From assembly GCA_910584245.1 (NCBI GenBank), contig CAJTZF010000008.1, positions 47,125 to 111,124 of the forward strand: 64,000 nt of DNA, in the 5' to 3' direction. Below are positions 50,809 through 60,616 of this stretch, in pieces. The translations under genes were made by a program, and so were the position numbers. This stretch comes from an uncultured Eubacterium sp. Its GTDB lineage: Bacteria; Bacillota; Clostridia; Lachnospirales; Lachnospiraceae. The notes under the pieces were generated by a model. That model made no database searches. It had not been told where the DNA came from and was given only the letters and a program-made list of their open reading frames with translations. The first letter of the stretch is position 1; each line of letters starts with the position of its first letter.

Positions 50809-52119
50809 ATGAATCGGAAAATTTGTAAATGGGTGGCGATGGTCCTCATAGTGTGTCTGGCTGTTTCCGGATGTGGTAAAACAAACGGAAACAGGCGGCC
50901 CACTGTGACAAGAGAGCCGAGTGCTCCCCTCACATATGAAAAGGGAAGAGATTTCGTAGGAGTGATTAAGAGCCTGGATTTGGAAAAGGAGACGATTACT
51001 TTTTATAACACGACATTTGAGGAAGAAGTGGTTTGTGAATTTAATGGGGCCACAGAGATTTTGACGAAAAATGAAAAGCAGATTTCGTCAGGATCTCTTG
51101 AAATTGGACAGGTTGTGGACGTGTACAAAAATGCGGAGACAAACCGGTTGACGAAAGTCCAGATCTCAGCGGATATTTTGGAATATGAGGGCGCCACCGG
51201 GCTGCTTGTGGATTCCGATGCCAGCTCGATTGACATAAATGGAACTAAATACCGGTATGGAAGCGGTTTTACCGCATTTTCGAATGGCAAGCCCATTAAT
51301 ATCCAGGAAATATCGCAGACGGATGAGGTTACGTTCCGTGGCGTCAAAGGAAAAGCGTATTCTATCATCGTAACGAGGGGACATGGTTATCTTCGCCCTG
51401 TGAAATATAAGGATTTTGTGGGGGGGACGATGACGGTAAACGGCGTTATGATCGTTCCGGTCACAGAAAAGATGCTAGTGCCTGTGCCGGAGGGCACTTA
51501 TGAGGTCTCAATGAAAAATGGGGATTATGTGGGCAGCAGGTCGGTGAATATTGAGAGAGACCAGCAGATGAAGCTGGATATGTCCCAATTTAAGAGCCTG
51601 GCTCCAAATACGGGACAGGTTGTATTTGATATAAATCCAGATGGGGCTGAGTTGTATGTGAATGGCACCCTTACCGAGTATGCCAAGCCTGTTCCACTCA
51701 AATATGGGAAGCATTCCATCCGGGTGCTGCTGGAGGGTTATGAGCCATATTTTGGGGTTCTTGATTTACAGTCGGCAAATCCGACGGTGCGCATAAATCT
51801 GTCCGATGAAAAGGCAGAAGTGCCGGATGAGAATGACACCAGCGTGTCCAAACAAGACTCATCCCAGGAAAATACGGGAACACAGGAATTCGACAATCTT
51901 CATACGATTACAGTCAGCGATCCGATCGGCGCAAGCGTATATATGGACGGTACTTATAAAGGGACGGTACCTTGCTCATTTCCAAAAAAGATCGGCAATG
52001 TAACGATTACTCTTTCTATGGCAGGTCTTACAACGAAAAGCTATACAATGAAAACGCTGGATGACAGTAAGGATGTGACGTGGAGTTTTCCGGAGCTGGA
52101 GAATATCGCTGTTGGATAG
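50809..52119 (+). CDS. PEGA-domain lipoprotein
   Basis: This 436-residue predicted lipoprotein has a signal peptide ending in the lipobox LAVSGC (C at about residue 22). After a polar stretch come beta-rich regions with GVIKSLDLEKETITFYN and a KOW/DUF-like middle. Two PEGA domains follow, one near residues 265-330 (GQVVFDINPDGAELYVNG) and one near residues 365-430 (ITVSDPIGASVYMDGTYKG). A Ser/Asp/Glu-rich linker separates them. PEGA domains occur in surface proteins of Gram-positive bacteria; the role is unknown. The ATG follows TAGGTGAACGC. Confidence 0.85.
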   Translation: MNRKICKWVAMVLIVCLAVSGCGKTNGNRRPTVTREPSAPLTYEKGRDFVGVIKSLDLEKETITFYNTTFEEEVVCEFNGATEILTKNEKQISSGSLEIGQVVDVYKNAETNRLTKVQISADILEYEGATGLLVDSDASSIDINGTKYRYGSGFTAFSNGKPINIQEISQTDEVTFRGVKGKAYSIIVTRGHGYLRPVKYKDFVGGTMTVNGVMIVPVTEKMLVPVPEGTYEVSMKNGDYVGSRSVNIERDQQMKLDMSQFKSLAPNTGQVVFDINPDGAELYVNGTLTEYAKPVPLKYGKHSIRVLLEGYEPYFGVLDLQSANPTVRINLSDEKAEVPDENDTSVSKQDSSQENTGTQEFDNLHTITVSDPIGASVYMDGTYKGTVPCSFPKKIGNVTITLSMAGLTTKSYTMKTLDDSKDVTWSFPELENIAVG

Positions 52120-52213
52120 CTATAAAACGATACCAGGGTCAAAAGGCTATGCTTATATATATGGGTAAGCGTAGCTTTGGGCTTGCAAAAATAAATAAAA
52201 AGGAGGAAAAAAT

Positions 52214-53944
52214 ATGGGTTACATGGAAAATTACAAGGAGTGGATGGAGAATCCTTATTTTGATGCAAAGACAAAGGAGGAGCTAAAAAGCATTGAAGGT
52301 GACGAGCGGGAAATAAAGGAACGTTTTTATGCGGAGCTTGAATTTGGGACGGCAGGTTTGCGCGGTGTGATTGGAGCGGGTACGAACCGCATGAATATGT
52401 ACACGGTACGAAAGGCTACACAGGGACTTGCCAATTACATAATTAGCCAGAATGCACAGGAAAAGGGAGTGGCGATTGCATATGATTCGAGGAGGATGTC
52501 GCCAGAATTTGCGGATGAGGCAGCTTGTTGCCTGGCAGCTAACGGCATAAAGGCATATGTGTTTGAGAGTCTTCGTCCGACACCGGAGCTCTCTTTTGCA
52601 GTCCGGGAGCTCGGATGTATTTCGGGTATTAATATTACCGCTAGCCATAACCCGCCAGAATATAACGGTTATAAAGTGTATTGGGAGGATGGCGCGCAGA
52701 TTACGCCGCCGCACGACAGTGGCATTATGGATGAAGTTAAAGCTGTGACGGATTATGCTTCTGTGAAGACGATGAGCAGGCAGGATGCAGAAAAAGCAGG
52801 CCTGTATGAGAGCATCGGAGCAGCAGTCGATGACCGTTATATGGAAGAATTAAAGAAAAATGTACTTCACCCCGCATGTATTAAGGAAGTAGAGAAAGAC
52901 TTGAAAATTGTGTATACCCCGTTGCATGGAACGGGAAATTTGCCCGTTCGCAGAGTATTGAAAGAGCTGGGATTTACAAATGTATTTGTCGTGCCAGAAC
53001 AGGAGCTCCCTGACGGCGAATTTCCGACAGTCAGTTATCCGAACCCAGAGGCGAAGGAAGCTTTTGACCTTGCCTTGAAGTTGGCGAAGGAAAAAGATGC
53101 AGACCTTGTATTGGCTACAGATCCGGATGCAGATCGTCTGGGGGTTTATGTTAAAGACAGTAAATCTGGTGAGTATATTTGCCTTACGGGGAATATGTCG
53201 GGAGCGTTTTTGGCCGATTATGAGATTGGACAGAAACTCGAGATGGAAGGGAAGCTGCCAGAGGATGGTATGCTAGTCAAGACGATTGTTACGACAAATC
53301 TCGTTGATGCGATTGCGAAATATTACCATATTGATGTTGTGGAGTGCCTGACGGGATTCAAATGGATTGGAAGGGAAATACTAAAGACAGAGAAGACGGG
53401 AAAAGGAACCTATCTCTTTGGATTTGAGGAGAGCTATGGCTGTCTGGTTGGCACCCATGCGAGGGACAAGGATGCCATCGTGGCATCTATGGCGTTGTGC
53501 GAGGCGGCAGCCTACTATAAAAAACGAGGCAAAACATTGTGGGATGCCATGATTGATATGTATGAGAAATATGGGTATTATAAAGACGATGTCATTTCTA
53601 TTACCCACAAGGGGATTGAGGGATTGGAGAAGATCAAGTCCACGATGGATGGACTTCGGACGAATCCGCCGTCAAGGTTTGGGAATTATGATGTGACAGT
53701 AGTGAGAGATTATGAACAGGATACGATTAAAAATCTCATAACTGGCGAGGAGGGAAAGACAGGACTTCCGAAATCTAATGTGCTTTATTATGAACTTACT
53801 TCGGATGCCTGGCTGTGTGTACGTCCTTCCGGTACGGAGCCGAAAATCAAGATATATTTTGGCGTGGTTGGCGGGAGCCTAGAAGATGCGGACCAGAAGT
53901 CGTCAGAACTGGCGGAGGTTGTGAAAAAGCTTTTTGCAGAGTGA
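52214..53944 (+). CDS. phosphoglucomutase/phosphomannomutase (PgcA-type)
   Basis: This 576-residue enzyme interconverts glucose-1- and glucose-6-phosphate. Phosphoserine motif ITASHNPPEYNGYK lies near residues 144-157, the metal-binding loop ATDPDADRLG near residues 304-313, the sugar-binding GFEESYG near residues 403-409 and the phosphate-binding RPSGTEPKIKIYF near the C-terminus. The ribosome site AAGGAGG lies before the ATG. The next gene, glgB, begins 18 bases after the stop, so both probably serve glycogen metabolism. Confidence 0.95.
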   Translation: MGYMENYKEWMENPYFDAKTKEELKSIEGDEREIKERFYAELEFGTAGLRGVIGAGTNRMNMYTVRKATQGLANYIISQNAQEKGVAIAYDSRRMSPEFADEAACCLAANGIKAYVFESLRPTPELSFAVRELGCISGINITASHNPPEYNGYKVYWEDGAQITPPHDSGIMDEVKAVTDYASVKTMSRQDAEKAGLYESIGAAVDDRYMEELKKNVLHPACIKEVEKDLKIVYTPLHGTGNLPVRRVLKELGFTNVFVVPEQELPDGEFPTVSYPNPEAKEAFDLALKLAKEKDADLVLATDPDADRLGVYVKDSKSGEYICLTGNMSGAFLADYEIGQKLEMEGKLPEDGMLVKTIVTTNLVDAIAKYYHIDVVECLTGFKWIGREILKTEKTGKGTYLFGFEESYGCLVGTHARDKDAIVASMALCEAAAYYKKRGKTLWDAMIDMYEKYGYYKDDVISITHKGIEGLEKIKSTMDGLRTNPPSRFGNYDVTVVRDYEQDTIKNLITGEEGKTGLPKSNVLYYELTSDAWLCVRPSGTEPKIKIYFGVVGGSLEDADQKSSELAEVVKKLFAE

Positions 53945-53962
53945 TAAAGAGGAGCAGAATGG

Positions 53963-56254
53963 ATGAACGAAGTATTGAAAGAGTGGATGAATGCCACATT
54001 GATTGAGGAAATGGATGAAGGCGTGCTGAATGCCCCACAGGATTTGCTCGGTATGCACATGTATAATGGGATGCAGCTTTTTGTTGTAAGGCGTCCTGGT
54101 GCGGAAGCGGTATGGATTACTTCTGTCAAGGGAGATAAAGCGTACGAGGCGGAAGAGCTGGACTGTGAGTTGGGCTTGTTTGGTTTGGAAATAAAGGCGA
54201 AAACTAAGCAGCTGAAGGACTACCGGGTGAGAATCCAGTATTCCCCAGAGGATGTAATAGAGATTGCAGATCCCTACAATTTCGAGCCGAAAATAACAGA
54301 TTTTGATAGTTACATTTTTGGTGAGGGAAAGCACTATAAGATTTTTGATAAAATGGGCGCCCACGTAGAAACAGTGAATGGCGTGAGAGGAACAAGATTT
54401 GCTGTCTGGGCTCCTGACGCAAGAAGCGTAAGCGTAGTCGGTGATTTCAATATGTGGGACGGACGGCTGCACACGATGAGGCTCTTGGGGCCAACGGGGA
54501 TTTATGAGCTCTTTGTGCCCGGCGTCGAGGAAGGCAGGGTTTACAAGTATCAAATTACAACACGCAGCAAAGAGATGCTGTACAAGACGGACCCATATGG
54601 AAATTATGCTGAATTCCGGCCTGGAAATGCGTCTGTTATCACCTCTTTAGAGGGATATAAGTGGAATGATGAATCGTATATGCAAAAGCATGAGACGAAG
54701 ACGAGAGAAGTCAGGGAACGAAGTCCCATGAATATTTATGAAGTTCACCTAGGATCGTGGAAAAAACGTGTTGAGGACGACGATAACGGTTTCTATTCTT
54801 ACCGCGAGCTTGCCGGTATGCTAGGGGATTATCTCGTAGAGATGGGATATACCCATATTGAGCTGATGGGAATTTCGGAGTATCCATTCGATGGCTCATG
54901 GGGATACCAGGTTGGCTGCTACTATGCGCCGACGAGCCGTTACGGGACACCGCACGATTTCATGTATTTTGTGGATGAGATGCACAAGAGGGAAATTGAG
55001 GTTATTCTTGACTGGGTACCAGCGCATTTCCCGAGAGATGCCCACTGCCTTGGGAATTTTGACGGCAGGGCGGTGTATGAGCACCCGGACCGGAGAAGGG
55101 GAGAGCATCCGGACTGGGGAACGTATATTTTTAACTATGGAAGGTTGGAGATACAAAATTTCCTTGTAGCAAATGCGTTGTTCTGGATTGAGAAGTTCCA
55201 TATAGACGGGCTTCGCGTCGATGCAGTCGCATCAATGCTCTATCTTGATTATGGCAAGCAGGATGGAGACTGGCTTCCCAATAAGGACGGCGGCAATGAG
55301 AACTATGAGGCAGTTGATTTTCTGCATCACTTAAACCGGGTGATGGATGAAATGCATCCGGGAGCATACATTATTGCCGAGGAGTCCACAGCATGGCCGG
55401 GAGTGACAAGGAAAGTACAGGAAGGCGGGCTCGGATTTTCCTTTAAGTGGAATATGGGCTGGATGAATGATTTTCTGGAATATATGAAATTAGATCCATA
55501 TTTTAAGCAGTTTCATCACGACCAGCTCTGTTTCAGTTTATCATATCATCTTACGGAGAAGTATATCCTTGTTCTCTCTCATGATGAGGTGGTACATGGG
55601 AAATGCTCGCTTCTCAACAAAATGCCGGGACTGACAGGGGACAAATATGCGGCATTAAAGGCGGCGTTTGGCTTTATGTATGGGCATCCGGGAAAGAAGC
55701 TGTTGTTTATGGGGCAGGAATTTGCCCAGCAGCGGGAGTGGAGCGAGATGCGGAGCCTGGACTGGTATCTTTTGGAGGAAGGGCCGCACCAGGGCATTCA
55801 CAGGCTGATTAAGGATTTCAATCATTTATATTTAGAAAATAGCTCATTGTATTATAATGATAGTGATGTGATTGGTTTCGAGTGGATGGATTGTGCCAGA
55901 CCGGAGACAAGTACAGTTGCCTTTGTGAGAAGAGGGAAAACAAAGCGCAAGCAGCTATTGTTTATTCTGAATTTTACGCCGGTTGCCCACGAAAAATACC
56001 GGGTGAAGGCCCCGTGTGGCGGTAAGTTTACGGAAATCATAAATTCGGATGACCAGAAATACGGCGGGCAGGGAAGAGTGAATTCGACCCCGATTATTGC
56101 TAAGAAAAAGCAAGTGGCAAAGAAGGGGAAGAATTCATCATCTGTTTCGAAAATCAAGGCAGCTGAGCTGGGCGGAAAGAGCCCAGAGTATGAACTTGAG
56201 TGCTATTTGCCACCGCTATCAGTTGTCGTGCTGGAGTACGACTATAAGGAGTAG
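53963..56254 (+). CDS. glgB: 1,4-alpha-glucan branching enzyme
   Basis: This 763-residue GH13 enzyme makes alpha-1,6 branches in glycogen. An N-terminal CBM48-type domain (TRFAVWAPDARSVSVVGDFN) is followed by the catalytic barrel with nucleophile Asp in GLRVDAVASMLYLDY, acid/base Glu in IIAEESTAWPG and transition-state Asp in VLSHDEVVHGK. The C-terminal domain contains an unusual Lys/Ser-rich stretch around residues 715-740 (IIAKKKQVAKKGKNSSSVSK) that I would not expect in most GlgB proteins. It is coupled to phosphoglucomutase upstream; thyX follows after 9 bases. Confidence 0.96.
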   Translation: MNEVLKEWMNATLIEEMDEGVLNAPQDLLGMHMYNGMQLFVVRRPGAEAVWITSVKGDKAYEAEELDCELGLFGLEIKAKTKQLKDYRVRIQYSPEDVIEIADPYNFEPKITDFDSYIFGEGKHYKIFDKMGAHVETVNGVRGTRFAVWAPDARSVSVVGDFNMWDGRLHTMRLLGPTGIYELFVPGVEEGRVYKYQITTRSKEMLYKTDPYGNYAEFRPGNASVITSLEGYKWNDESYMQKHETKTREVRERSPMNIYEVHLGSWKKRVEDDDNGFYSYRELAGMLGDYLVEMGYTHIELMGISEYPFDGSWGYQVGCYYAPTSRYGTPHDFMYFVDEMHKREIEVILDWVPAHFPRDAHCLGNFDGRAVYEHPDRRRGEHPDWGTYIFNYGRLEIQNFLVANALFWIEKFHIDGLRVDAVASMLYLDYGKQDGDWLPNKDGGNENYEAVDFLHHLNRVMDEMHPGAYIIAEESTAWPGVTRKVQEGGLGFSFKWNMGWMNDFLEYMKLDPYFKQFHHDQLCFSLSYHLTEKYILVLSHDEVVHGKCSLLNKMPGLTGDKYAALKAAFGFMYGHPGKKLLFMGQEFAQQREWSEMRSLDWYLLEEGPHQGIHRLIKDFNHLYLENSSLYYNDSDVIGFEWMDCARPETSTVAFVRRGKTKRKQLLFILNFTPVAHEKYRVKAPCGGKFTEIINSDDQKYGGQGRVNSTPIIAKKKQVAKKGKNSSSVSKIKAAELGGKSPEYELECYLPPLSVVVLEYDYKE

Positions 56255-56263
56255 GGAAACGAA

Positions 56264-56911
56264 ATGAAAATCATGAAACCAAGTATCGAAATTGTAGATA
56301 TGGACAGCTATGAATCGATACTAAAAAAAATTGAGAAAATAGGACGGGTCTGTTATAAGAGCGAGGGGAAGATTACGGAAGATTCCGCTGAAAAGTTTAT
56401 CCGTTCCCTTTTGACGAGACAACATGAGTCGGTCATAGAGCACGAGAATGTTACGGTCCGTGTTGTATGTGACCGCGGCGTAAGCCATGAAATTGTCCGC
56501 CACCGAATCGCCAGTTACAGCCAGGAGAGCACGCGCTATTGTAATTATGCAGGTGATAAATTTGATAACCAAATTTCAGTCATAGATCTTGCCAGCGGTT
56601 TTCAGTATGATTTGTCCAAAGAAAATGATAAGGCGAAGTATGACGTCTGGGTGACGGCAATGCAAAATGCGGAAAAGGCTTATTTCCGCATGCTTGAGCT
56701 GGGAGCTACTCCTCAGGAGGCGCGTTCTGTTTTGCCAAATTCACTTAAGACGGAAATTGTAATGACGATGAACCTGCGGTCGTGGCGCAACTTCTTCCGG
56801 CTGCGGGTAGATTCCCACGCACATCCGCAGATGCGGGAGGTGGCGGGAATCATATATGAAGAGTTTCAGAAAAAGCTGCCAGTGTTTGTGGCGGATTTGG
56901 AATTTGATTAA
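56264..56911 (+). CDS. thyX: flavin-dependent thymidylate synthase
   Basis: This 215-residue enzyme makes dTMP from dUMP using FAD and methylene-tetrahydrofolate. The ThyX motif RHRIASYSQESTRY lies near residues 79-92, with the C-terminal nucleotide-binding region NLRSWRNFFRLR near residues 170-181. The start is MKIMKPSIEI; a second ATG three codons later is possible. The gene follows glgB closely, and its stop overlaps the convergent DUF885 gene by 4 bases. Confidence 0.96.
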   Translation: MKIMKPSIEIVDMDSYESILKKIEKIGRVCYKSEGKITEDSAEKFIRSLLTRQHESVIEHENVTVRVVCDRGVSHEIVRHRIASYSQESTRYCNYAGDKFDNQISVIDLASGFQYDLSKENDKAKYDVWVTAMQNAEKAYFRMLELGATPQEARSVLPNSLKTEIVMTMNLRSWRNFFRLRVDSHAHPQMREVAGIIYEEFQKKLPVFVADLEFD

Positions 56912-58704
56912 TGTAGTAAATCTGTATCCATATTTTCGATATAGTTTTTTAGTGTGTCAAACGGAGCGGGACCTGCTGAAAGTACAAACTCATGGAATGC
57001 CATCTCGGTAAAACGGTCGCCCATATATGCCTTGACGGCATCCTTGAGTTTCATAAATTCCATATATCCAATTGTGTACTTTAGGTAAGAGCCGGGCTCA
57101 TCAATAATGTTTGAGTACAGGGAATGTGCAGTTTCCGTATCATAGGAGCCGTGTTCATTTAAAAATGCCAGTACGTTCTCATCCTTCCAGCCATAGTAGT
57201 GTATGCCAATATCGCAGATGCCGTAAATGCACAGGGAGATAATCATATTATTCCGTAGAATGCCTACTTCATCTTTGGAGTAACCGAGGTATTTGTAAGA
57301 ATACAGTTCCGCATAAGTCGCCCACCCCTCTGTATAACCGCTGAAATTTAATATATAGGAGAGTAGTGGCCGGTCTTTCTGGCGGTAATATACGTTTTGA
57401 TACAGATGTCCTGGGTATCCTTCGTGCGCGAGCGTGGTGGAAAGGTCTGAGCCGGCATAACGGCGGCTGTTATTTATGTAGATGGCATTCTCTGTAAAGG
57501 AATCAAGGGGCGGCGTGAGATAAAAGGCGGGGCTTAAGTAGTCCTCTAGCGATTTGTCTACATAGCACACAGTGAAATTTACATCGGAAGCTTTTGGAAA
57601 ATCCTTTTCGATTGCTGAGGAAAGCCTGGTAAGCTGCTCCTCTGGCGATAAGGATTTTCCATTTTGTTTATTTGCCGTATTCATACTTAACCCGCTAAAA
57701 AGAGCCGGATCTTTTTTGGCATAGGACAGGAGCGTTTCTTTTGATGTTCTAAGCCGTTCTTCAAGGTATTTAAAATAGTCCTCGACATTTGTAGATGTTC
57801 CGCTCTCAGAAGCAAATAGGTACTCATAATATTTTTTTCCGTTATTGTACGAGGACAGGGAGCCGTCCGTTCTAGCGATCTGACAGTAGTGATTTAGACC
57901 GTCGGTCAGTTTTTTATATGCCGGCAAGATGCAAGATTTCACAAGTTCCTTATTTTTTTTACGGTAGGTGCGGCGGGCATTTTGATCCAAGAAGGAGCAC
58001 GATTTTATCCGGGTAGAAAAGGATGTTTTCAGAATTTTGGCCCCTTTATTTTCGATAAATGAGGAGCACTGGCTGGCAATGTGCTCCAGCGTGTCGCGGC
58101 ATGGCAGCATGTTATGTTCTGCCTGCACACCGCAAAAAGTGAGAATTGAGTCGAAATAACCTGGTATGGAAGAAAGAAGTGAAAAATAGTTTTCCACGTC
58201 ATGCACGGAATTAAAATCATATTCGGCGAGCAGTACGGGAAGCTGTGCCTGCAGTCCGGTAACTGGTGAAATTGCCCGGGAAAACAAGATGAACTCCTGC
58301 TCCTTTAAATTCATCTGAAGGGTGTAGGTCAGGTTATCATATAAAATCTGCTGTGGAATGGAGAGGCTTGATTTATTGATGTTTTCAAGCGAGTTCAAAA
58401 GATTTTCATTTTCTGGTGCGGCATTCGCCATTTTTTCGTAGGAAATGGGTTCAAAACCGCCCACCGCTGGGTTAATACCATATTTTTCTGGATTGGATAG
58501 TGTATAATTCAAGGAAAGTGCATCCGAGGACACATTTTCCTTAAAGATGGTATCTGTTAATTCTGTAAACTGCTTACTTTCTGGTGTTTGGGAAGCGATG
58601 TTATTTGCCGGTGTCTGCCCGGAAGAACATGCTTGTAAAAGAAGTAGAACGGATAGCAGGAGCGAGAGAAACAGCCTATGTCCATTGCGTTTGAAAGATT
58701 TCAT
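56908..58704 (-). CDS. DUF885 family lipoprotein (putative metallopeptidase)
   Basis: This 598-residue predicted lipoprotein has an N-terminal signal peptide and lipobox LLQAC (C near residue 24). DUF885 proteins are gluzincin-like; the zinc site HEGYPGHLYQ (HExxH-like in the form HExxxxH) lies near residue 435, followed by EGWATYAE further down, the second zinc-ligand helix. It is probably an extracellular peptidase anchored to the membrane. I chose the ATG at 58702-58704 (MKSFKRNGHRLFLSL), with GTGGGG upstream; longer in-frame starts would place sequence before the signal peptide. Confidence 0.88.
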   Translation of the reverse strand: MKSFKRNGHRLFLSLLLSVLLLLQACSSGQTPANNIASQTPESKQFTELTDTIFKENVSSDALSLNYTLSNPEKYGINPAVGGFEPISYEKMANAAPENENLLNSLENINKSSLSIPQQILYDNLTYTLQMNLKEQEFILFSRAISPVTGLQAQLPVLLAEYDFNSVHDVENYFSLLSSIPGYFDSILTFCGVQAEHNMLPCRDTLEHIASQCSSFIENKGAKILKTSFSTRIKSCSFLDQNARRTYRKKNKELVKSCILPAYKKLTDGLNHYCQIARTDGSLSSYNNGKKYYEYLFASESGTSTNVEDYFKYLEERLRTSKETLLSYAKKDPALFSGLSMNTANKQNGKSLSPEEQLTRLSSAIEKDFPKASDVNFTVCYVDKSLEDYLSPAFYLTPPLDSFTENAIYINNSRRYAGSDLSTTLAHEGYPGHLYQNVYYRQKDRPLLSYILNFSGYTEGWATYAELYSYKYLGYSKDEVGILRNNMIISLCIYGICDIGIHYYGWKDENVLAFLNEHGSYDTETAHSLYSNIIDEPGSYLKYTIGYMEFMKLKDAVKAYMGDRFTEMAFHEFVLSAGPAPFDTLKNYIENMDTDLLH

Positions 58705-58873
58705 AGGAATACCCCACAAGAGAGCAATTACTATTATTATATTTTGATAACGGGAAAATAGAAGAAGAAATAGCTTAAACAACGGCAGGTGGTATAGAAA
58801 ATCGGGATGAAAGCAGTTTGACAGAAATTTCATTGAAGATGCTATTTCCATGCTTGTATATTTGTGATATAAT

Positions 58874-59071
58874 ATGGAAGAATTAAGATCTATTATGGAG
58901 AAGTTTGTTGCATCTGGCTGGGATTTGACATTTGTTCCAGCGCAACAATGGTTTGACGGAAAATCCGATAAGGACACTTTAATATCGGCGATAAAGCAGA
59001 CACACAAAGAGTGTGGGAGTTGTGGTTGTGATTTAGACCAGCTCTATAAAAGAGCTTTAGAATTAGTGTAA
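58874..59071 (+). CDS. small protein with a CGSCGC motif, function unknown
   Basis: This small ORF encodes 65 residues (58 if the ATG at 58895 is used). The C-terminal half, QWFDGKSDKDTLISAIKQ followed by THKECGSCGCDLDQLYKRAL, looks protein-like and conserved in style. The closely spaced cysteines CGSCGC suggest metal or redox binding. TATAAT at 58868-58873 touches the first ATG, so if that is the -10 element the start is 58895. TTGACA at 58818-58823 is another possible -35. No strong ribosome site is visible for either start. Confidence 0.6.
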   Translation: MEELRSIMEKFVASGWDLTFVPAQQWFDGKSDKDTLISAIKQTHKECGSCGCDLDQLYKRALELV

Positions 59072-59117
59072 GTATTGAAAATGTTGATAAATCTACATTT
59101 ATAGGTGAGGGTGCATC

Positions 59118-60221
59118 TTGATTATAAGAAAGAGGAGAGCGAAAAAAGTAATTAGTATAACTCTGATAGTAGTTTTTTGTGTTGTTTTGATAATCAGCGG
59201 GATAATGATATACGGGAAATATCAGATGGGTAAAATACCTGGCCTGACATTTAAAGAAGCGCTTGAATATACTACAAAGAATAACCCGGATGCAGTTATA
59301 ACCGTTGGTATTATAAAGGGCGGACAGATTTCCTATAAGGTGTACGGCGAGAATGGGAAAGAACTCCCTGCGGAACTTCATACATATGAAATAGGCTCTC
59401 TTACAAAAACATTTACCGCTGCATTGATAAACAAGGCGATAACATCAGGAGAAATCAAGATTGACGACACGATAGATAACTATTTGCCGCTGCCTGCTGG
59501 TAATGAATATCCGACAATCAAAGAGCTGTTGACACACACATCGGGCTATAAAGCATATTATTTTGAACGTCCGATGATTGCCAACTACTTTAACAGAAGG
59601 AATGATTTTTATGGAATTACAAAAGAAATGGTACTTGGAAAAGCGGGCGAATTAAGTATGAATAGTGAGAATTATGGTTTTGTTTACTCCAATTATGGAT
59701 ATGCAGTATTAGGACTTGTGCTTGAGGAGATATATGGCACCGATTATACAACTTTAATAAATGATTTTGTACAGAACGAACTAGGGTTGACAGACACCAA
59801 AATATGTGACAAAAGTGGAGACCTGGGCAATTATTGGGATTGGGAGGAGGATGACGCTTATTTGCCAGCGGGAGCAATTACATCGAACATATCCAATATG
59901 CTTTTATACGCACAAATGCAACTTGAAAATAATCCGTATTTTGCTGAGTGTCATAATAGCCTTAAAACAATTAATGCTTCAACCAAAGAATACAAGGTAA
60001 TGGGCATTAATATGGACGAGATAGGAATGTCTTGGGTTATTGATAATGAAAACGGTGTTATATGGCATAACGGTGGTACAGGGGATTATAATAGTTATTT
60101 GGGCTTCAATGTTGAAACGGGGATGGCAGTTGTAGTTCTTTCAAACTTTGCACCGAGCTATCGTATTCCAGCAACTGTATTGGGAATAAAGCAGTTATTA
60201 GAGTTAGATAATAGTAATTAA
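59118..60221 (+). CDS. membrane-anchored serine hydrolase, beta-lactamase/DD-peptidase class C fold
   Basis: This 367-residue protein begins at TTG 59118 with GAGG 7 bases upstream. It has an N-terminal basic stretch (RKRRAKK) and one membrane anchor (about residues 10-32). The penicillin-recognising serine-hydrolase motifs are SLTK (SxxK) near residue 93, YSNYGY (YxN) and HNGGTG (KTG-equivalent). The family includes class C beta-lactamases, DD-peptidases and esterases; the substrate is not predictable and no resistance claim is made. It lies next to the small CGSCGC gene with a 46-base gap. Confidence 0.88.
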   Translation: MIIRKRRAKKVISITLIVVFCVVLIISGIMIYGKYQMGKIPGLTFKEALEYTTKNNPDAVITVGIIKGGQISYKVYGENGKELPAELHTYEIGSLTKTFTAALINKAITSGEIKIDDTIDNYLPLPAGNEYPTIKELLTHTSGYKAYYFERPMIANYFNRRNDFYGITKEMVLGKAGELSMNSENYGFVYSNYGYAVLGLVLEEIYGTDYTTLINDFVQNELGLTDTKICDKSGDLGNYWDWEEDDAYLPAGAITSNISNMLLYAQMQLENNPYFAECHNSLKTINASTKEYKVMGINMDEIGMSWVIDNENGVIWHNGGTGDYNSYLGFNVETGMAVVVLSNFAPSYRIPATVLGIKQLLELDNSN

Positions 60222-60395
60222 AAATGGCTATTACGGTTGCAGACGGGAACAAGTTATTACACTCTTTGGATTCAAATAATCTAGAAAAACGGAAGCCAAA
60301 ACATTAATTATTGAATCTTCTCCGGATAATATATTGTCAACGGATATCCAAATATTTTGATTTCGTAACCAACTTTTTCTTATTTCTGTATAATA

Positions 60396-60575
60396 TTAAT
60401 CACATTTATTTTCCCTTCGGTCTAAACTACTGTCTGATCTAATAAGTCTTTCTATTTTTTTAAAAACGTAGTCATTACCGATACTTGTCCATATAAAACA
60501 ACATATTCCTATAATTACATAAATAATCCTTATCCAGTCATAAATAGCAAAGTTAATTAGTAGATTGTTTATCAT
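60396..60575 (-). CDS. possible 59-residue single-pass membrane protein
   Basis: A short ORF encodes MINNLLINFAIYDWIRIIYV followed by a hydrophobic run (VIIGICCFIW) and a charged C-terminus (KKIERLIRSDSSLDRRENKCD). It has the membrane-segment and basic-tail shape of a real small protein. No good ribosome site precedes the ATG, so it is uncertain. It occupies part of the otherwise empty 60222-60616 gap, in which I see nothing else. Confidence 0.35.
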   Translation of the reverse strand: MINNLLINFAIYDWIRIIYVIIGICCFIWTSIGNDYVFKKIERLIRSDSSLDRRENKCD

Positions 60576-60616
60576 AGTAAATAATTATTTAGATTTAGAT
60601 AATTATCATGGCTGTT

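Noticed and set aside
59118..60221. Calling the serine hydrolase a beta-lactamase
   Set aside because: The SxxK, YxN and HxG motifs are shared with DD-peptidases and esterases, so resistance cannot be inferred.
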